NCBI GenBank assembly: GCA_036244855.1
Contig: BQKZ01002903.1
Coordinates: 13,097 to 77,096 of the forward strand
Direction: 5' to 3'
DNA length: 64,000 nt
Source: Temnopleurus reevesii
Taxonomy: Eukaryota; Echinodermata; Echinoidea; Temnopleuroida; Temnopleuridae
Shown here: one piece after another, positions 1 through 11,522 of the stretch
How positions within the stretch are numbered: the first letter of the stretch is position 1
Layout: each line of letters opens with the position of its first letter
Position numbers and translations under genes: made by a program
The notes under the pieces: model-generated
What the model saw: only the letters and a program-made list of their open reading frames with translations
Told to the model about the DNA's origin: nothing
Databases searched by the model: none

Positions 1-2
1 AC

Positions 3-121
3 CTTGGTATGACTTCACAGAAGAGCTTTGGTTTGTAAGATCTTCCTGATGATGTCACTTTGCTGTAACTTGGTAGTCTTGATACACCATGCCAGGTTTG
101 TTCAGTAGGTGTCCCTAATAC
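3..121 (-). CDS. CDK14: CDK14-like exon 7, left copy
   Basis: Identical over all 119 bases to 12757-12875. The donor GT is bases 2-1, so the window edge falls just inside the next intron. If this is a second haplotype, exons 8-10 should follow to the left, outside the window. Confidence 0.85.
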
Positions 122-547
122 CTGCAGATAAAATGAAAATTAATCAATTGTATTAATAAAAAATTGACAAATACAGATCAAATAGACATGGAAAAGAGAA
201 GATTTAACCAACAAAAGACAGAGCTATCTACAAATATGAGCAATTAAAATTCAATTCTCACATACATAATTTAAAAAATTAAATGATGTTTGTGCTTGGC
301 TACACGCATGTTCATCTGTAAACTGTGTGGGTTGTGGTAATGCATCAATATAATATCAAAATGATCAAATGTATGCTTAGACCAAACAGGCAAGCCCTAG
401 TTCAGTGGATTAACTTTCTCAAGGAATTCTTCTGGTTGACATACAATTTACAAGTACTACAAAGAAACTTCCTTTGTAGAAAATCCTTATGCACGTTCAA
501 AATTACTTTTTTTCTATGTACTGTAGAACAAGTTTTAGGTTGCATAC

Positions 548-641
548 CTTGAATATCTTCTCTAGTTGATCATTTGCATCCTTTTGACCAGGGAAGGCTG
601 CCTGACCCCACATCATCTCTAGGAAGATACATCCTACACCC
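548..641 (-). CDS. CDK14: CDK14-like exon 6, left copy
   Basis: Same protein segment as 13294-13387, with intact TTTCTGCAG acceptor and AAG|GTATGC donor. Differences are Gln CAG/CAA, Glu GAG/GAA and Leu CTA/CTT. Confidence 0.85.
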
Positions 642-2784
642 CTGCAGAAAGGAAGAAATCAAGAAAAATAGGAACATGGTTAATATTTTGCTTCAAAAGA
701 TTGAGGTCTTTCCACCATCCCTCCCATATGTATATAATATTAATGCTCGGTAGAAAGCAACAAAATGCAACATAAGGATGATGTTTTTCATAAATGCTCC
801 AAAGTTAATGGGCATTGCAATCAGTGATCCATATTTTCATATTGGCTTGCCTGTTGCTAAACTTCTCCAAGCTATTTTGACCTTGTTACTGGTCAAAGTC
901 ATGGATTTCCTGTCCCGAAGAAAACAATAAGGAAGCAATATAGACAAAATTATTGTTTAACGTCAATAAATTTTCTTTAAAATGCTGGTTTTAGAAAGCC
1001 ACTCATACCTCTTTTTCATTATCAATCAAGAACTCTAATGTTTATTTCTGTTGTTGTTTTGAACTTGTCTACCTTGACCACAAAGATAAGAAAAGGTGAT
1101 AGAATCTATTGACCAACAGTACATAAACTTTCAATAATACTTCCTCAAACTCTAAACATACTGGATGTCTGGAGATAAGATGTTTGTTACCATAGCCACT
1201 TCCTAGGAAAGTTTGAGCCACAGGATCATTTATGGGAAGTGTTTGAAAAAAACATCCTATTTTATATTCAGTGAAGCTATACAAAGGTAACTGTAACCGT
1301 TATCTATAAAAGGTTCATGAACACTAATTCATTAACCCTAATCAGATAAACAGTGTGATATTGCATATGGCATATCTCTGAACTTCCTCATACAAGATAA
1401 AAAAAACAATACTGCTCAATTGGCATGCTGTGCTGAAACAGATAAAGTATCTCATGTTGAATACTTTTAATCATTTGAAAAATTACAATTATCTTTCATG
1501 ACATAGAATTGCACATTTTTTCTCTTGATGAAACAGAGGCAAAATGTAGTATATAACTGTACACTGTGGGCTCACATGATAGGCTATAATGTACAAGATA
1601 AATTCTCATACATCATGTGCTAAGTTCACAAAGGTCCACCCACACCTTCCCATCAACGTACCACTTAGTATATTATGTGTGGGACTGAAGGTGCCATTAA
1701 CAGGAAAGCTTATGGGCAGTAAAATAACACATTAGAGCTATTACTAATCCATGTAATCATGCATTACGTGATGAGTTTTCATGGGCGATACAATGATTAC
1801 AAAGTGAAAGATACAGGTAAATTGGAAAAGAGGTTGGATCATGGCAGATTATTTACACCGTTGGAAACTTGTTAAAACCACTTTAGGTTATCAGTCCTGC
1901 AATACTATATGTTTTGGAGCAACTATCGGCTTTTATCTCTTCTACCTGCTTCAATATTTAAAGAAAGTGCTACACATTTCTTCATTGCTAGCTACAGACA
2001 CATGTCAGGATGAACTTTAAATCAATCACTCATGACCATTTTCCCATTAAATGTATCATTAATTTGCTTTCAGGAGTCACACATCCCTGTGTTAATTGAT
2101 ACATTCCCATCAAACATCATGCCAAACCATTGTCTATTCACCCTCTTACTCAACAAACCATGCCAATGTCCAACCTGACAACATAAGCATTTTTCAACTT
2201 TGAAATTCTCCACTTAAAATGACACCACACAGAAGCTTGGAGACTAAACACGTAAGCATACAGGTGCTATGACGGAGCAACAAAGTTGAAATATGAAGTT
2301 GAGCAAACATAGCTGCCAACAACTGCTCTGGAGGCGTCAACAAAGTTAAAGTCAGGTGTATGTTGCCAGGGCCTCCCGAGCAATGCGTCCTATGAGGGGT
2401 GACAGTCATTGGCCGGCCGATACAGGCAATGAATCATGGGTAATGTGACAGATGAACAGACTTTGACAGGGAGGAGAGCGAACATAGGAAATGCATTTGT
2501 CTCCAGGTGATGCTACCTCTAATGGTTTCAATTAGGTATACCTGAGACAAGGCCTCGTATAAAGTGCATCGCTGTGTCTTTAGGGTGTAATGGACTGACC
2601 ACATGACCGAATCACTTTCTGACATAGTTTTGATACCTTATTTTTTTCTTGTCTGGAAAACATGATATCTTAAGGGAAATAAAATTCAAAGTAAAATCTT
2701 ATTCCCGGAGCCTTGACCCAAGAGAAAAGTTATACACAGTATTGTTAATTTCAATTAACTGTGGTTGGATTAATAGATCATATA

Positions 2785-2905
2785 TTCATTGCGTATTTGA
2801 TTTTGCGATCAATTGCAAACTTTAGTACATGATTTGCCATAGACTTGCGATTAATATCAATTGCTATCGGATTAGCAATTAATCGCAAACCTTTATGTTC
2901 TTCAT
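2785..2905. mobile_element. Short inverted-repeat insertion present only in the left copy
   Basis: The arms read TTGCGATCAATTGCAAAC and ATTAGCAATTAATCGCAAAC, roughly inverted, around a short centre. At the same place the right copy (about 15400-15440) is shorter and lacks the arms. Probably a small MITE or its footprint; no clean target duplication is visible. Confidence 0.4.
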
Positions 2906-3686
2906 TACTTAAAGTAATCATGCAAAACCTTTAGCAACATTTTTTCCTATTAGCATTAACCCCTTCCTCACTATCCCACCCTCTCTAGCATACATTATCT
3001 AAATCTCACACCTGTGACGTATCTTAAATCAAAGTAAATTTGGATATATAATTCTGAAAAATGTAACAGCAGTTTCTAAGGGAGTTTATTACTAGTATGC
3101 AGACAGAGTGGAGACAGTTAGTAGCATGAAATCTGTTATCTTGAGGCCCAGGAGGGTTTGACTGTGTCATCCTCTCTCAGGTATAAGGTCTATGACTCCT
3201 TTGTATCATTGCATTTGATAGGTCCCAAACCTGTGATCTCATCACCAGTACTTTTCCAATGTTCTTTACTACTTATTCCAAACACAAAACAAAGAAGCTT
3301 GGTAGAAAGTCACTTTCTTCTCGAAATCTTGCCAACTTTCAATTGTCTTGATGTCAAATAAATTGCAGGACTCTTGTTCACAAAAGCTTGTTATCCTGTT
3401 CTTTCTTTGAGTTTTCACATTTGTAGGACTAATTTCATGAGAGTTTCAAGATTCAAACTGCAACTTTTTAATGCGCTATTATCCATGATCACTCAAATAT
3501 TTCAAGATGGAATTATTCGACTTAGACATTGCTAAATTATAAGCTGTATCAGTTTCTATACAATTTTAGTCAACACTTAGTACCCCTGAGATTCAACAAG
3601 AATTCACCAAAGTTTTTTAAAACGCTAATTACAAGGAATTAAAATGTATTTTAGTCCTATTTAAATTGATAACCGATCACTCTTAC

Positions 3687-3729
3687 CATTTTCGAAAAGA
3701 GCAAAATCATTGTCTTGGCGTGAGTCCAT
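3687..3729 (-). CDS. Candidate small first coding exon (left copy), unrelated to the kinase
   Basis: ATG at 3729 with an in-frame TAA two codons upstream, then [14 protein letters not shown] and one base, ending at AATG|GTAAGAG. Repeated without change at 16234-16276. The donor phase does not suit exon 6 or 7 downstream. If real, it starts another minus-strand transcript whose later exons I cannot find. Support comes from the donor, the upstream stop and its place below a promoter-like block. Confidence 0.3.
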
Positions 3730-4189
3730 TACTTATACAAACTTTTAGAAGGAAAGCTTACACAAAGGACAACATTCTTCTAAACATTTGAAACATAATG
3801 ACTGTTATAACATTTCAAGTGAAAGGTTAAATGAATCAAAACTAAAGCAACCTTGCACATTTCCAGCGGAAAATACAAATCCCTTGCAAAAATATGGAAT
3901 TTGGGATCTAGTTCAAGCATTAGAAACAAGTTAAATATAACCAGAGATTACTCCGTATTTGGAACATTCTGAGGCCGATTCCCCTTCCCTATTTTAGTAT
4001 AATCTGAATCAATCTTGGATTTCAAGCTGGGGCAAACTCATTTTGAATCCAGAAATTTTTCAATGAAAACTGAACATGACTGCTTTGAAAATCTTGCAAG
4101 CTTCGAGGTAGAGCAAACTTTATCACTTTGAAACCCTTGACTTCTTAATAAGGTTCCTGAAACATGGCTTAAAGTCGGTCCGTCATGAT

Positions 4190-4550
4190 CGACAGGACTT
4201 CCGGTTGCGAGCGCACACGGACGGCATGTTGTGTATTGTAACAACGATATTTGGACATTTCCTTGCTTACGCACCTTGCCAAGCTCAGACACTCGGGAAA
4301 CTTCGCACGAATTTCCGATCCATGATTGTCGCATGTAACTTTGATTCTTCCCCTCTCCCGCTTCGATTTTGTCTAAAAATGTACGAAACGCGTACGTATG
4401 CGATTGCCGAAATATAAGTTAGCAAAATATATCTTGTTTGCTCGATATTCCAGGTTAAAAATGCTGTGATTTTTCTGTTCGCTAATCTTCGTTATCAAAA
4501 TGGCAGCGGTCGGTTAGCCACGCCCTAAATGTCATGTCGCCCCGCCTTTA
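4190..4550 (-). promoter_or_regulatory. CpG-containing, promoter-like block in intron 5 (left copy)
   Basis: A locally GC/CpG-richer stretch in AT-rich intron. Minus-strand reading meets a GC box (4539-4546), a GGGCGTGG KLF/Sp-type box (4518-4525) and an ETS core CCGGAAGT (4204-4197). On the plus strand AAAATGGCAGCGG (4497-4509) resembles a YY1 site. The order suits a minus-strand start site near 4150-4200, about 450 bp above the candidate exon at 3729. The direction is not certain. Confidence 0.35.
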
Positions 4551-6359
4551 ATAAATGTCGCTACATTTATAAATTTGATTTATTTTCAGCCTAATCCTCC
4601 TGAGATGCTAGGGCAATACACACCTCATGACTAATTGGTTATTTCCATCATGAAAAAACAACATTATGCTAAATTCTGACATCACGCATGAAAATGAAAA
4701 CAGAGAGCCAAACTTCCTTAAAGTGAGGATTAAATTGGGAAATTAAATGATGGATCTAATGTCCAGGGAGCAATTTGGTTGCCAAGAAAATGTGAGGAGA
4801 AAGTTAAGTTCTTTCCTAATCATGTTCCTGTCATGTGCTTAACACATAGCTTCTCCTATATCAAGCATTCTTGTTATGTTTATAGCTTCTCTGATGTCAA
4901 CCATTCTGTCTCGTTTGCTCAATCTGACATAGCGCCACATAGAAAGCAATTACGTGCCTACCCTTAATGATAAGGTTTCTATTACCAGCATAGCCTCTAT
5001 TTGAAGATCAGAATTAATTGCCCCAGATCGTTATCAATGAATCATGCCAGTTTTAGATAATCCCTTTGTCAAATACAATTAACACCCTTCACCATCAATT
5101 AACAATTAGGGTTTTAGACTGACTGCAATAAGATCCTTCTATGCAGTTATGAGTAGGATTAACTCTTTGAAAGAGGCAATTTAATTAGCAATGAAATATT
5201 CTGCAAAGTCTGACCCCCATTTTTCGCTGTTCTTACTTTGATTTCTTCTTTAAAATAGTCATGGTATTATAATTTTAGACCAATCCATTTATATTCATAC
5301 ATATTATGAATTCATAAAAATCCGAATTAGATATATATGAAATAAGTTATTTCAGAAAAGTGCTATTTATGTGAGGCCTGGCGCTGTTTCATCAAGTCGT
5401 TCTTGAGTAAAGATCAAATTCAGAGGAGACTGAAGTATTTTATTGAGTATTGATAGCAGTTTCTCTTCAAGTAATTCTTAGATTTGTTCTCTGTGAAACA
5501 CTGCTCCTGATGTACATACTATGCTTATTGAGTTGCCCGTAATCATAAAACTCTTCTACTAATTATCAAAAAGACATCTGCCATTGAACACTCTACAAAA
5601 CAAGACAAACAAACCGTTTAAACACTTGTTGACAGGAAAAGAAAGTGCCCTGGAAACCTATCTTTAACTGACACAGCTTGAATCCCAATCATATCTTGTA
5701 CAAACAAGAAGTATAATATTTCATAACTAGATCAAGACAAAGCCACATTGGATCACTTTTCCATTTGTCTTTCCAGCACACAGCTGAGAAACCAGGTATG
5801 TGACATCCCGTGAAAGTAATCAACCAACTTACCAGGACTTCCTCATTTATATTATTTCATATGTTGTCTGTTTTTTTTTTGGGGGGGGGGGGGCATAAGA
5901 TTCTTAAATGTGTGTTAGGGTAAATGAATCAAGTACCCCTTTTGCTCGAACCATATGATATATAAATTACATGCATGGTATCACTGCATTTGGACGTTTA
6001 AAAATATTTCCTCATTATTTAGACATTTTTTTAATGAAAGAACCCAAGTTTGTGGTTTCAGTGTGACCCTATTCTATGAAACATACTACATTTTCTACTC
6101 CGACATAAAATGTATTGTACAAAAGGGTGAACAGGAACACCAGAGGGAAATTTTATATCTGTTCATAATCCTATCTAATGAGATGGATCATTCTATGAAA
6201 TCTCATTTGGCATAGACTTTCCAACTTGTGGGGAAAAAAAAAGACACAAGCGAAGGCAAACATTATGCATAAACATGTAAAAACCCCTTACAAGTTTCAT
6301 CCTTATTCACCCCAGTGTTCATATTCACCCCATTCATGTTAATAACTTCATTTTCTTAC

Positions 6360-6480
6360 CAGATATCTAGCTGCGTTGAGTAGTCGGTTGATCCCATAAG
6401 AACATCAGGTGGTCTATACCATAACGTCACTACTTCATGTGAGTACGTCCTACTGGGTATTGACTTGGCTCGGGCCAGTC
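6360..6480 (-). CDS. CDK14: CDK14-like exon 5, left copy
   Basis: Encodes the same protein segment as 18909-19029. Five third-position differences, no amino-acid change, both splice sites intact (CCCATAG acceptor, TG|GTAAG donor). This is consistent with a second allele or a functional duplicate and is not what a decaying pseudo-exon would show. Confidence 0.85.
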
Positions 6481-6892
6481 CTATGGGAGAGAACATTCAA
6501 GAGTAAATATTGATATTAGACTTCACAGGAATATGTAAAAACATTAGGGGGCCAAGGAAAGCTCATTATAATCCTTGTATGGCATGCTTTTTGCCTCCTT
6601 GCAGAATTGAGTGCACAATTTTTTATGATTTATCAACTTTGTATCAACGTTAAATCTATAATTTTTGTTCCATAGTTCCCATTTGATACTACCAGCTATC
6701 ATCTGTACTGTGTATTTTGTTGTTCAATATTTTCACAACTCTATCTTTAGCATAAACATATTTAGCAGTCTCACTCTGTCAGTCGCTTTCTGCCTTCTCA
6801 TTCTTGAACTTTATCTTTTTCTCTTCAGTCTAGTTTCTCTCTCTCTTCTCTATATATCAATCTCCTCCAACACCCTCCCCTCTCTTTTCCCC

Positions 6893-6963
6893 GCTAACTA
6901 AAGTCAACTAGATTGAGCTCCTGCCTCACTGTGGTTTGAGGTCTCTGTGTAGGATCTTTCTCT
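6893..6963 (-). pseudogene. Partial duplicate of the catalytic-loop exon
   Basis: About 70 bp repeating the 3' half of exon 4, adjacent to it and in the same orientation. The DFG-side end is degenerate (TAACTAAAG in place of CTTACCAAAG on the plus strand), which destroys the donor, and about 13 bases are missing in the middle. The part coding for [10 protein letters not shown] is nearly perfect. CT-rich repeat separates it from the real exon. The right copy of the block has no such duplicate. Confidence 0.8.
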
Positions 6964-7035
6964 TTCTCTTCCTCTTTCTCTCTCTCCCTTTCTCTCTCCC
7001 GACCTCCTCTTCTATCAAACCTTTCTCCCACTTAC

Positions 7036-7222
7036 CAAAGTCAGCTAGCTTGAGTTCCCCCGCCTCACTGATGAGGAGGTTCTGTGGTTTGAGGTCTCTG
7101 TGTAGGATCTTTCTCTTGTGGCAGTATGACAAGCCTCTGATCAACTGGAAGAGGAAGAGTTTCACGTTGTTAGGGTTCAAGCCTCCGGGATGTCTTTCTA
7201 GGTACGTGCTCAGGTCTGTGTG
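7036..7222 (-). CDS. CDK14: CDK14-like exon 4, intact copy: catalytic loop and DFG
   Basis: 187 bp; acceptor CCCCTCAG, donor G|GTAAGTG. Starts [15 protein letters not shown] and carries [16 protein letters not shown] (catalytic Asp211) and ELKLADFG. It follows exon 3 in phase 0 and ends one base into the Gly codon completed by the GGA at the start of exon 5. This is the only complete copy; the other, at 19451, lacks the first 23 bases because of an unknown base. On the map this copy lies downstream of the gene's stop codon, so it is probably a second haplotype. Confidence 0.85.
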
Positions 7223-9307
7223 CTGAGGGGAAACAAAATCAGAAGATATATAGATATGACATATATTTTGTTTTATATGATTGTTAATACATATATGTTA
7301 TGGTAAAATATAAAATATGTTTGTGTATATGTATATTCTTTTACTTAGGAAAAGAACTATCCTTCATCCTTGCTTCATCCCACTCATACCCATGTATACA
7401 AAAGAAAGAAGAGACAAAAATATCATTCACTTAAAGAGCAATAGAAACCAAAACACAAATGCATGTATAAGGCGACAAAAAAAATGCGTATGATAACCGA
7501 AATAGGATAATGATCAATAAGTAAATTGAATAAAAACTGAAATCACAACCACTGTATGAGTGATCTTCTCAATATCCTGCTCTGTTATATCTTTAATAAT
7601 AGATATGGATTGATCATTGTGTGTTAATTAGCAATTGCATAATGTCAATTAGAAAGTTGAGCAGTCACAAATTGTAATCAATTAAGGCTTGTGTGTAATC
7701 AGGGGATTACCAATAGTATCAAATGATCATATACAGTGTGTATGTCGCCAATGTTACAAATTAATTGTCAACAATATCACATTGTCTCAGATTCTAATTT
7801 GAATTGTACATTATGAAAAGTAATTTTATCTATTTGACAATGTTTTCTGGATTATACATAACAAACATGAGCAGAAAGACTATTGCAACTAAACATGTAT
7901 TGATGATACTATACTGCAGACAATTACAATTTAATGAAATACTGACTATTTGGGGCAATACAAGTCCCAGTATATATGAAATAATTAAATTATATAATGT
8001 AATGACTTAATCATTTGGCCCCTGCAGATCAAATAAATGCTCTAATTCAACGACAAAAAAAGTAGAGCAGCTGGAATGCATCCAGTCATTAATGGGTTAA
8101 CCCTGTATGCTAATTCCGTCATGCCATGGGTCGGGAAGCAAAGGCAGAATGCTTTCTAATTAACCATCATTGATTTTAAACCCGTCTGCTAATTAAAAGA
8201 GCATACATATCACAGGAACGGGATATCATTCTTCCTCGAGTAGATCCTTCCTTCCACCGGTAGGTAGCATCATTCAATCANATTTTGTTCTGTAAGTCTC
8301 CACTAACGTCCATATTATTTTCTGTTCTCTCTCCCTCTCTCTCTCTCTCTAACTCCCTCTCCTCTCCCATCAGCATCTTCTATTCTCATCTCTCTTCCAC
8401 ATCTCATCATTATTCTTCTCTTCTCCCTGCCTACCCTTTTCAATCTTCTCTATGTTTAGCCATATTTCCCCCCTTCTTTTTCTCTATTTCTCCAAAACTT
8501 TTCAATTCATACAAGAAAATTCCAACCTATTAAAGTATGCACAAAAATGTCCTTTCCTCCTCCTTAACATGAGATTCACCAAATAGCTGGAATCAAGAGA
8601 CAAACTATACACTCTCATTAGAGTAAATTTGGAATTCATATCAATATATATATTCCTGCGCATATTCTGGAAAGTTGGAATCTCTGCATTACAATTATCA
8701 TTCTTCCTATTACTAGGTATTAATTTTTCTTTCATTCCCAAATATCTCTTATCTGCTTAAAGGACTCAAAATAATCAATATCTCAAGTCAAATAACTCCA
8801 TCCAAAGTTATCAGTTTTATTTTTACAAATGCAAAATAGATATATACACAATGTCCAAGACATATTTTATTAAGAGATAACTCCTGCCGTAGAGACCCTA
8901 TTACCATTGCAATCACAGCAGATTTCATAATGATCTACTCCTAAATACAATCTTTTCTATGCCAACAGGCATTTTGTTTTTCTTGCAACATCACATCATT
9001 AAAATACAATAAATGTCAATGGTAACAGGTTACACTACAGAAGTAAAGATAAACAAAAATAAAATAATGTAAACATATAAATGAATACAGAGTACTGTTT
9101 GTTTAAAAAGAGTTGAAATATCACTTTTTTGTCTCAGAAATAATAAAAAAGAAAGTTAAAGGGAAATAATATTTAAAAAAAAAGATTAAACCACATAAGC
9201 TGGAAGATGCCCAGCATCTCCAATGTCCATTATAATTATATTGCACATATCCCTCACATTATTAAATATTTTAAAGAAGCATCCATATTAATGTTTTGAA
9301 TTATGTT

Positions 9308-9420
9308 ATGTGATTTGATTTGATTTGATTTGATTTTATTCGTCATAATGCAAGAAAAATACATTGACAAGGATATCCCATGAAAGCCGAAGGCTTATTT
9401 CCAATGTGTATGCCAGATAT
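9308..9420 (-). mobile_element. 3' end of a non-LTR retroposon with (AAATC)n tail
   Basis: On the minus strand a GGAAATAAGCCTTCGGCTTT stem precedes GACGAATAAAATC and four to five AAATC repeats at about 9340-9310. A short hairpin followed by a pentanucleotide repeat tail is typical of CR1/L2-type LINE 3' ends. The upstream limit is uncertain. Confidence 0.55.
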
Positions 9421-10558
9421 GATTTTAATAACTATAAACATTGCAATCCTTTAACTGGAAATATTTAATCTTCATGTATCATTACACCAAGCATTTTACA
9501 TCAATTTTGATGTTTCATTTTTTTTCTGTGGCACAGTAATTACAAAAATGTGCATGCTCCTTTGGATAATTTTTTTTCTAACAATAAATTATATTCATTT
9601 GGCAAATGCAAATATGACAAGAAAATATATTTAGGCATAATTCAAAATGGCCTGGAAAAGTTTGTTACTCGCCCTAAATCTACCAATCAACTTAATTCAC
9701 CTTCCGTCATTAAATATATCAACTCCCTTGACAACATATGATAATCTCAAATACAAATAACATTTCAATTCCTTTCTTATTTGATTAAGAAGTTTGTTCA
9801 AATCCCTTTGCGTAAAGTACTGCCAATAAGAAACATGTCTCCGTATTTCACAATACCTGCTAATTTTCCTAATGAATAAATTCAGATGCATATATAGAAA
9901 CAATGTCAAATTTACATTGTATAAATATTCTTATACAAATTTATCTACAACATAAAAATAAATTCATGCTCTTGTTCATAGATTGTCAATAGAAATATCT
10001 TTGTTTTCAAATGATCGGCTAAAGGCCACTTGTATAATCAAGAATGCTATTCTTCTTTGCAGTAACCAAGCATAATACAAAGTCAGGTGATGCGTACTGT
10101 TTATAAGTACGCAAACTTAGCATAATCAAAGTGCTATATCTACACATCCTGACATTGATTGCAATTTTTGTTCATTCCAAACGCTCAAAAATGTTTTTAA
10201 AAATGCAATATATTTACTTTCATTCAATCACAAAAGCTATGTTATTTGATACTTATTCATATTTCTTTTAAAAAATCTTTTGAGGTTACACAATCTTATC
10301 TCAGTCATCTTAACACCCATCTTTGGTAATGTATAACTACGCAGTTTAATTCTCAATTTGTTTCTCTCAAAATGCACATCAAAGTTTTGATACTAAAAGA
10401 AGAATATCTTGCATTTTGTATTGCAAATTCCATTCATACACATACATATCCCACAAATTATTAGGTCAGCTTCATATAATTATGCATTTAATGTTTAAAA
10501 AATGGGCTGGTGTGATTTCTTCAAATGAAATGTGTTACTGAAAAGTTCACACAGAAGG

Positions 10559-10778
10559 TTTATTACATCTCTGACTGCAAAAATCCAGAAGAACCATGTT
10601 ACACCAAATCGAGGTGGGAGGGCTATATCGTAAGAGAAAACGGCTTGTAGGGAGATATGTCAGAAGTTATTAAGGCTCCATTCTCTCTAATCTTTATAAA
10701 TATCTCTTGGTTTCATGGTTGTTGGTGCACCATATAATGCCTTCCCTAATAATCCAAGCATTGTGTGGCTAGTTTATT
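10559..10778 (-). terminator. Candidate poly(A) signals of the CDK14-like gene
   Basis: Two AATAAA hexamers lie on the minus strand after the stop codon: 10778-10773 (about 175 nt beyond) and 10564-10559 (about 390 nt beyond). Only the second is followed at once by a GU-rich stretch (TCTGTGTG), so it is the better candidate. No transcript evidence is available. Confidence 0.35.
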
Positions 10779-10950
10779 GCATGAACCTCTGCAGGTCTCG
10801 GAGAGCACATTCAACTGCAAACCAGCAAGCTTCTTAAATTGCCTTTCCTAACTCTCTTGTCCTCAAGAAAGCCCCTTTCTGATTGGTCCAATGTTGCCTC
10901 CATGGAACTAGATAGGCTGGAATGTCCAATAGAAAAGATTGTTCAATCTT

Positions 10951-11015
10951 TCATTTTGAGACGACATTCTTCTCAGGCTCTAGTTGTATTCCAGGCACAT
11001 TGAAGATTGAAGCAC
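10951..11015 (-). CDS. CDK14: CDK14-like terminal coding exon
   Basis: 65 coding bases after a CTTTTAG acceptor, ending in TGA at 10953-10951. Encodes [21 protein letters not shown]. The first part matches the SIFTVPNVRLQPE tail of vertebrate CDK14, after which this protein is shorter. Confidence 0.85.
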
Positions 11016-11457
11016 CTAAAAGATGGAAGAAATTGACAGAGAAATAAGAATGAATTATTAAATTTTTGGTTCTTTCTACTAAATCCTGAGTTTGAATACT
11101 ATCTCATAAAGTATATAGATCATTATGTATAATTGCTGACAACATGACAGACATTGCCATAACAAGCTGGCAATCATAATCACTGCTACCATGGTGCTAC
11201 TACTTTTGCAGTTTGTTACTTTCTATCTTCTTCATGTTCTTTTGTTGTTCTTGTTTCTAAAGCAACCTGAGCACCGTATGGTGGACCTGTCCGTTATATA
11301 AGTAGCCACCATTATTATTATTATTACTATACAGATATCTCATCTTGGTGATATCAGGACTATACAACTTGTATGATAGCTGTCAGCATCACTATGACCG
11401 GACATCCATCTTAAGTGATACCATCACTATCGTGTACATCATCAAAATGGTAACCAA

Positions 11458-11522
<65 letters not shown>

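Larger units (their letters stand above)
1..7199. repeat. Left copy of a 7-kb block containing exons 4-7
   Basis: Collinear with 12755-19614 in the same orientation, offset about 12.75 kb at the left falling to about 12.55 kb at 3.7-6.4 kb through indels. Copy-specific features here: a 118-bp stretch at about 1455-1572, an inverted-repeat insertion at about 2785-2905, a T10G13 run at 5871-5893 and a partial exon duplicate at about 6893-6963. Similarity ends at 7199 because the other copy hits an unknown base. Confidence 0.95.
7223..10950. other. Intron, contig join and 3' flank; no gene seen
   Basis: 7223-8280 is intron upstream of exon 4. The unknown base at 8281 probably marks a contig join. 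8282-10558 is then downstream flank of the gene, and 10559-10950 is probable 3' UTR. CT-rich microsatellite lies at about 8325-8350. The short open frames are lysine-, isoleucine- or leucine-rich, as expected from AT-rich DNA. Confidence 0.5.

Noticed and set aside
4038..4334. 98-codon minus-strand gene in the promoter-like block
   Set aside because: The other copy has a 5-bp deletion that changes the frame although surrounding sequence is almost identical; not under coding constraint.
4779..4967. 62-codon plus-strand frame kept in both copies
   Set aside because: Several amino-acid changes between copies, no splice or family signal; conservation is explained by the duplication.
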